Part shown: piece after piece, positions 58,746-64,000 of the stretch
Layout: each line of letters starts with the position of its first letter
Position numbering within the stretch: the first letter of the stretch is position 1
NCBI GenBank assembly: GCA_039000515.1
Contig: JBCFYV010009882.1
Coordinates: forward strand, 56,967,277 to 57,031,276
DNA: 64,000 bases
From: Timema cristinae
Lineage: Eukaryota; Arthropoda; Insecta; Phasmatodea; Timematidae
Direction: 5' to 3'
Notes under the pieces: generated by a model
Told to the model about the DNA's origin: nothing
Seen by the model: only the letters and a program-made list of their open reading frames with translations
The model's database searches: none
Translations under genes and position numbers: made by a program

Positions 58746-58808
<63 letters not shown>
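58746..58808. repeat. (AT)n microsatellite
   Basis: About 60 bp of AT dinucleotides with one 'tacatat' interruption near the start. Confidence 0.93.
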
Positions 58809-58810
<2 letters not shown>

Positions 58811-59968
58811 AAATAAATTTGAAATAATGCAAAATTAGTTTATACATATCGTGGTGAGGTTCTTGTTTCTTGAGACTATTTTCAATTATATAATTTTATA
58901 ATATAATGGGTTTTAGGTCCTTGATTTATATAAAATAATTATAATAGATATGTGTTTTCACTATTTAATTTTAAATTAGGCCTAAAAATTAAGTAGATAT
59001 TTATGTAACTAATTCAGTCATATGGGTGTATATAATCACAATCACATGTAAAAAACCCAAAGTAAATAATTAATCATTATTAAATCGTTAATGTTTCCCT
59101 ATGACACTGTGCTTATATCAATTCAGCTCAATTTTTAAATTAATTAATAAAATGGACATTGTTTAATCTCTGTTTATATTAGGTTTTATAAACTCATCAA
59201 GATGTGGTATTTTGCCAAGAGGCTCTTGTTAGATTATATTTGACCTGTAGTTGTTCATGTATTTTCTTAGTCTTATGTTGCTTGCAGTTTATTATATTTG
59301 TGTGCTATGCGTCTTATTGCACTGTCATCTAAACCTAATTTATTGTTTTGATTTTTAAAAGATTTAAAAAATATACATTTGATCATTATGACAGTTTTAA
59401 TAATGATTAATCTAATTTCAAATTACGGAGTAATTTAAAAATTATTGAGTAAAATATTGTGAATAAATCTATATTGCGAAATTGTCTCAACGATATAAAT
59501 TATTATATTTTAACCAATATATATGTGTTATCTATTTCCTGGTAAGAGTATTAAATCAATCAATCACATTACATTTATTTAGTAGACACAAATATTTGCA
59601 TTTGAGGGAGACAAGCATATTATTAGATTCACTAATAAAAATCATGAATTAAAAAGCATGTAGGCCTATAATTAGATTCATTTTAATTGTAAAAACTATG
59701 TATAGTTAAATTTAATTAAATTTTAACAATTATTACACCTACTGCCATAAGTTTAGTGTTTAAAATGATTTAAAATAGTTAACATTTTTACCTTAGTGGA
59801 AATAACATTTTGACTTTATCAAACTAAATTCAATTAGTATACAAATATTTGCCATCGTGAAAGTTACTCATTTTTAAAAAGATATCAAATTTCCTTTCGA
59901 ATTAATGAATACAAGTATATAAATGACAGAGAATATAGCCTAATTATTGTATTTGACTTGAAACATAC
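58809..59968. other. No recognised feature
   Basis: AT-rich. A 59240-59340 patch hinted at LINE coding but could not be supported. Confidence 0.4.
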
Positions 59969-60130
59969 CTCATGACTCAAAATCGTTCCTGTGTCCATTA
60001 GAGTAGTCTGTGGTCTGTGTGTGTCTTTACAAAGGTCAAGCCAACCCGTGCGACACTGATCCTTGAGCAATATCCGTGATGGCCCAAACAACAGGGCATC
60101 ATCAAGAGTAATGGATGAAGCACGGATCAC
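59969..60130 (-). CDS. Possible anonymous exon
   Basis: On the minus strand the frame VIRASSITLDDALLFG through ILSHE is open and ends in CATGAG|GTATGT, a near-consensus splice donor (at about 59968). An AG with a weak pyrimidine tract precedes it. The segment is GC-richer than its flanks. The protein is not recognised. Without a second exon this stays a weak candidate. Confidence 0.22.
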
Positions 60131-63100
60131 TAAGATCCCTTATACAGTGACAGCTTCAACATTGCCTTCACTTGGCTTCTGCTTGGTCCATTCCGGGTTA
60201 CGTGCAAAAAAGGGCTATTTTAAGGACTATAGAACGTTTTCTTTATTTCAGATGAATAAACGTCTTGATATATATTATAAATTAAATCAAAACCTTAAAA
60301 TATAGATAAAGAAATAATTATTAATACAAATTTTAATTGTTATATTAATAAAGCGGATATTTTGGAGATAATAATATATTTAGCAAATATTTTATTGCTA
60401 TTACAAATAATATTAGTGATCATAAGTCCTTTTAGCAAAAAGTTCCCTTCTGTTTTATTGTGAGGAAGGTATTTTGAGCCATCAAGGAAGACAGAGTTTG
60501 TGCGCTGCCCAAACGAATTAATCAAGGAAGAAACAATTGAGGCTTTTCTTCTAGTGAGTTCACCACCAGGGCTTGACCGATGTATTTAATGGCATCAAGG
60601 ACTTAACAAAAGTGAGTCGGAGAGAGGGATAGAGAAACGCGAAGAAAGAAGGGTGAATGAGTGAAAAAGAATAGAATAGGAAGGAGAAAACATACATTAG
60701 ATGGACTCATAGGATAAATATATCACCATCAGAAGTAACAATTGGGATCGTAATCATCTATAATATGTCAAGAGTTGACACAAACAACTTTTTGACATCA
60801 TTCTCGTTGTTCGGTATGCTTAACATTATCTAAGTCTAGAGGAACAAGCCTATATATGAGAATTAAAAGAGATTTTTCAGAATATAATTATTTTACCTTG
60901 TAAAAGTGAAATGTCATGTTTTTATTAATTTTATATAATGATTTATCAATCATAGTATTTAAATAACTCAAACTTATTTTACGGAACTACTACTATATTT
61001 TATATAGAAGATTTTAACAAATGTCAATACTAAAAAAATTGTTTCAAATATCATTTTTACAAAACATATTTATTCTAAACGGATTAATTACTTTAGCCAG
61101 CCTTAATTTATACATATTATAAAAAATAACAAAGTGTTTATTTATAAAAGAATTTTTAATTTTAGTTATAATATGCAATAAAATGTTTACATTTCTTATG
61201 AGTTTATTTTGATCATAATAAATAATAAAAATACTTGCCTCAGTGACCGCATGGTATAATGTGCCACTCTCCTGTTATAATAAACTGCCAATGACGGGGA
61301 TATGAGGGTTTGATATAGGTAGGATACATTAGATAAAAAGGAAATACGGATAACATATTGTTTAATTTAAATATTTCCTATTGTAGTTTAACAAAACTAA
61401 ATTTATTAATATTAAAGAAAATATTTGTAAATTCTCTTACACATTAAAATTGTTCTACAAAATCAATTCTTAAACCGGTGAAATGTGTGAGGTTAAAATA
61501 TTTAAAATGTAACATTTCATGTAACAAAACATTTCAAGATAGATTATAAAATATCATATTAAAAATTCTGATGGAAAACATAATATAGAATGACAATAAA
61601 TAAAGTAAGTTTAAACATAGAACATGATAATATAGCTAAACGCTATATATTAAAACTAAAGTAGCTGTTACAGAAATGATTATTTAAATTATATTGATGC
61701 AAAAAAAGATTGAAACCATATTCATAGCTTTCGTCAAGTATATGTAGAGACAAGAATATTATACTTGTATGTGAATTCGTATGTTTCGGTGCTAATACCA
61801 TCGACATGAGAAGGAACATGGAAGAATTTAGATTTTAATAAAGTAAACTATGGAATGGTGTTGGTTGAATGTGAACATATCCTGGTGAAATATAGCCAGG
61901 AATAAGCTATGGATATGGTTTCAATCTTTTTAACGTAAATATATATAGTATATAATGATCAAAATTACCATTAATTTTGTCTTAATATAAAACTTGAAAC
62001 TATTTTAAGTCTTTATATGTTTATAATATAGCTTATGTAAAGTTATTATAGATTAAATGCTTTTGTTCTTATTTCTTAGTAGGCTATTTTGATGTTTAAC
62101 TAAAATTTTATATAAAAATAATTTAATTTGATAATTTTGTAGATAAGTTGTCAAATTAAAAATATTATAACCTCACACATTACACTAGTTTAAGTCCTGA
62201 TTTTTGTGTCTGAATGATATAAAGTAGTGAAATAACTTTAGTAAATATGTTTGTTCAAAACACATTTAAGAGTAAGTATACCATTATGTTTATGAGGGTT
62301 ATAGATTTCCTTCAATGAAAATTTTAAACTATCTATTATATATTCTTCTGACGTTACCTGAATTGTTAAACTTTATTTGTATTTTACACACAGCCTAGAA
62401 TGTATCATTTTAGCTGGCTCACAAGACCAATCTGGGTATTCAGGTTAGGATCAATATTTGAAAAAATGTATATCAAACACGAAATTAATATGATAAACAC
62501 TTGTCGTTTCTGGTTGTGTATTGAGGAGCTATCCCTCAAAACCCCTGCGGAGGGATTAGAATATAAGTGTTAACTCCACACCCATCCCTCTATCAAGCCG
62601 GGTCAATTTTACTACTTGTTAAAACACGTTAAGTTATAATACGGGATTCCATCTTGAGGCTTTTCTGAACTTAGGTTGATAGAATATTTAAATCGGTATC
62701 AGTGTTGGGTTTTTAAGGATAAGGGAATATACGCTTTAACTACAGATGAGGTGTGATTCTTTCTGCCAAGTCAATTCACGATTATTGAACTTAAAAACCT
62801 ACACGTTCTAGTTTTTTAACTTGAGTTGAAACTATATTTTAATGTCTAGTGTTACTATGGTTGATTGTCAGGATTTTAAAGTTGGGGAAACTATTAGCTT
62901 AAATACTGGTTGAGGTATTATATTTTTAATCGTCGATATGGGGACCAAAAACTAATAAGTTTTTGGGTCGTAAAAAACATTTGTCCAAATATTTAGAGTG
63001 GGGTTGGTTTGAAGCTCAAGTGGGCTGTATTATTCCCCACATTTCAATTGTTTTGATCGACGGATTATTCACTAGGACATTAGTTTCAATTTTTAATTAT

Positions 63101-64000
63101 GGTTTATTGTTAGCAGCAAGAAATACCCGTAGGTTTAGGAGAAAATCACGAATCAATAAAATATATTTATAAATGGACTTAAAAATACATAATCATTCTG
63201 ACACAAGCTAATTACATATATTACGTACTTAGAGGTATATTTGGCCGCAAATATGTTTTATCCAAAAGAGTAATTGTTAATATATCTTTGACGTATTCTT
63301 ACATAACGTGTGTGGGTGGACATTTTATTTTAATATAATATTTGAAAAATCCAATGCTCTCAATGCTAATGTCCCTAAGTTTTATCAATTTGGTTAAAAT
63401 ATTTTGTTTGGTTACTCCAATGGCTTAAACTAAATAGTATGCAAACACTAAATTATATAGCGTGAATTTAAATGCTCCTTCAGTCTATTTCATTATTTCT
63501 TTTAAAATTGAATTTTTAGTCAAAAGAAAGGACGCAAAGTATTTTAATAAAAATGTTCCTGGAGACCTTGAAAATCCACCGTGACAGACATAATTTATGT
63601 TTGAGATTACATAGGCGATTTATATGAGGTTTGATGAAATCCCGCTTTAAATGGAAAAAATAATAGACTCTTGAAAGATCTTGTTCGAAGGACAGGAGAG
63701 TACAATATATTAAAGGAAGGCAGACAGACAATTATATCTTGGTTATGTTGACACTCATTAGCTAGATACTCGTAGACATACATGATTTGATTGGCGGCAA
63801 AAGTTAAATGTTGGGATAAAAGTACTAGTTATTATTTATTCAGTCGTTGAAGAAAAAAATACTTTCCCAGACCTGACGATAACATTAGTTATTTTCGAAA
63901 CATTTGGACAAGTGGACATTTTTTGGTACTTCCTACTAGTTTTTAATGTTGGCTCCCCAAAACCTTCCATGTTATTAGCAACATACTCTTCACATATTTT
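60131..64000. other. No recognised feature
   Basis: Nearly 4 kb of AT-rich DNA. A 69-codon plus frame (62963-63172) and a 71-codon minus frame (63516-63731) have no known motif. 62510-62640 is slightly GC-richer. No SINE copies were found here, unlike most of the window. Confidence 0.5.

Noticed and set aside
59220..59340. Possible LINE coding on the minus strand
   Set aside because: No frame gave a run of recognisable motif residues.

Overview
The window reads as arthropod, probably insect, non-genic DNA. It is strongly AT-rich (about 30 % GC by eye) and has no rRNA gene, no intact tRNA gene, no bacterial-type operon and no intact protein-coding gene that I recognise. The arthropod call rests on a short interstitial block of TTAGG pentamers (27911-27950), a decayed mariner-like transposase of the kind common in arthropods, Jockey/CR1-type LINE remnants, and retroelement tails typical of insect genomes. 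I cannot name the species.

Almost everything that can be identified is mobile-element DNA. (1) SINE family S1 has a tRNA-like head with A and B boxes, a body and a (TAA)n tail. Six copies are seen, all with target-site duplications, ranging from about 300 bp down to 52 bp. (2) SINE family S2 is older, has a Leu/Ser-like tRNA head, and appears as about 15 diverged copies. It ends in the same roughly 36-nt tail as S1, which suggests both used one LINE partner. (3) Three LINE remnants are present: a large one on the minus strand at 18.3-20.9 kb, a Jockey/CR1 reverse transcriptase on the minus strand at 24.6-25.8 kb, and an endonuclease scrap at 26.24 kb. (4) DNA transposon pieces include a transposase fragment at 0.2-0.5 kb, a Harbinger-like MITE at 4397-5125, a hAT-like MITE at 44521-44850, solo termini near 48.59 and 49.06 kb, and a THAP-like zinc-finger fragment at 46.3 kb. 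(5) Three foldback structures stand out: 11596-12268, a 450-bp hairpin inside an S2 copy at 43.05-43.50 kb, and a 1.85-kb modular palindrome at 50.08-51.93 kb.

Layout. 0-10 kb: transposase fragment, SINEs, a diverged satellite, a MITE and retroelement tails. 10-17 kb: S2 copies, an inverted repeat and long AT arrays. 17-27 kb: S1 copies and the LINE remnants. 27-36 kb: interstitial telomere-like repeats, S2 copies, a degenerate tandem region. 36-41 kb: satellite in reverse orientation. 41-54 kb is the richest part: a GC-rich block, a hairpin nested in a SINE, minisatellites, a hAT MITE, the THAP fragment and the large foldback. 54-64 kb is mostly featureless AT-rich DNA with two anonymous ORFs.

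No working system of interacting genes is visible. The most novel signals are structural: the modular foldback element, the shared tail of two SINE families, S1 copies starting at the same internal boundary, and two matching minisatellites capped by the same CATATG-containing end.
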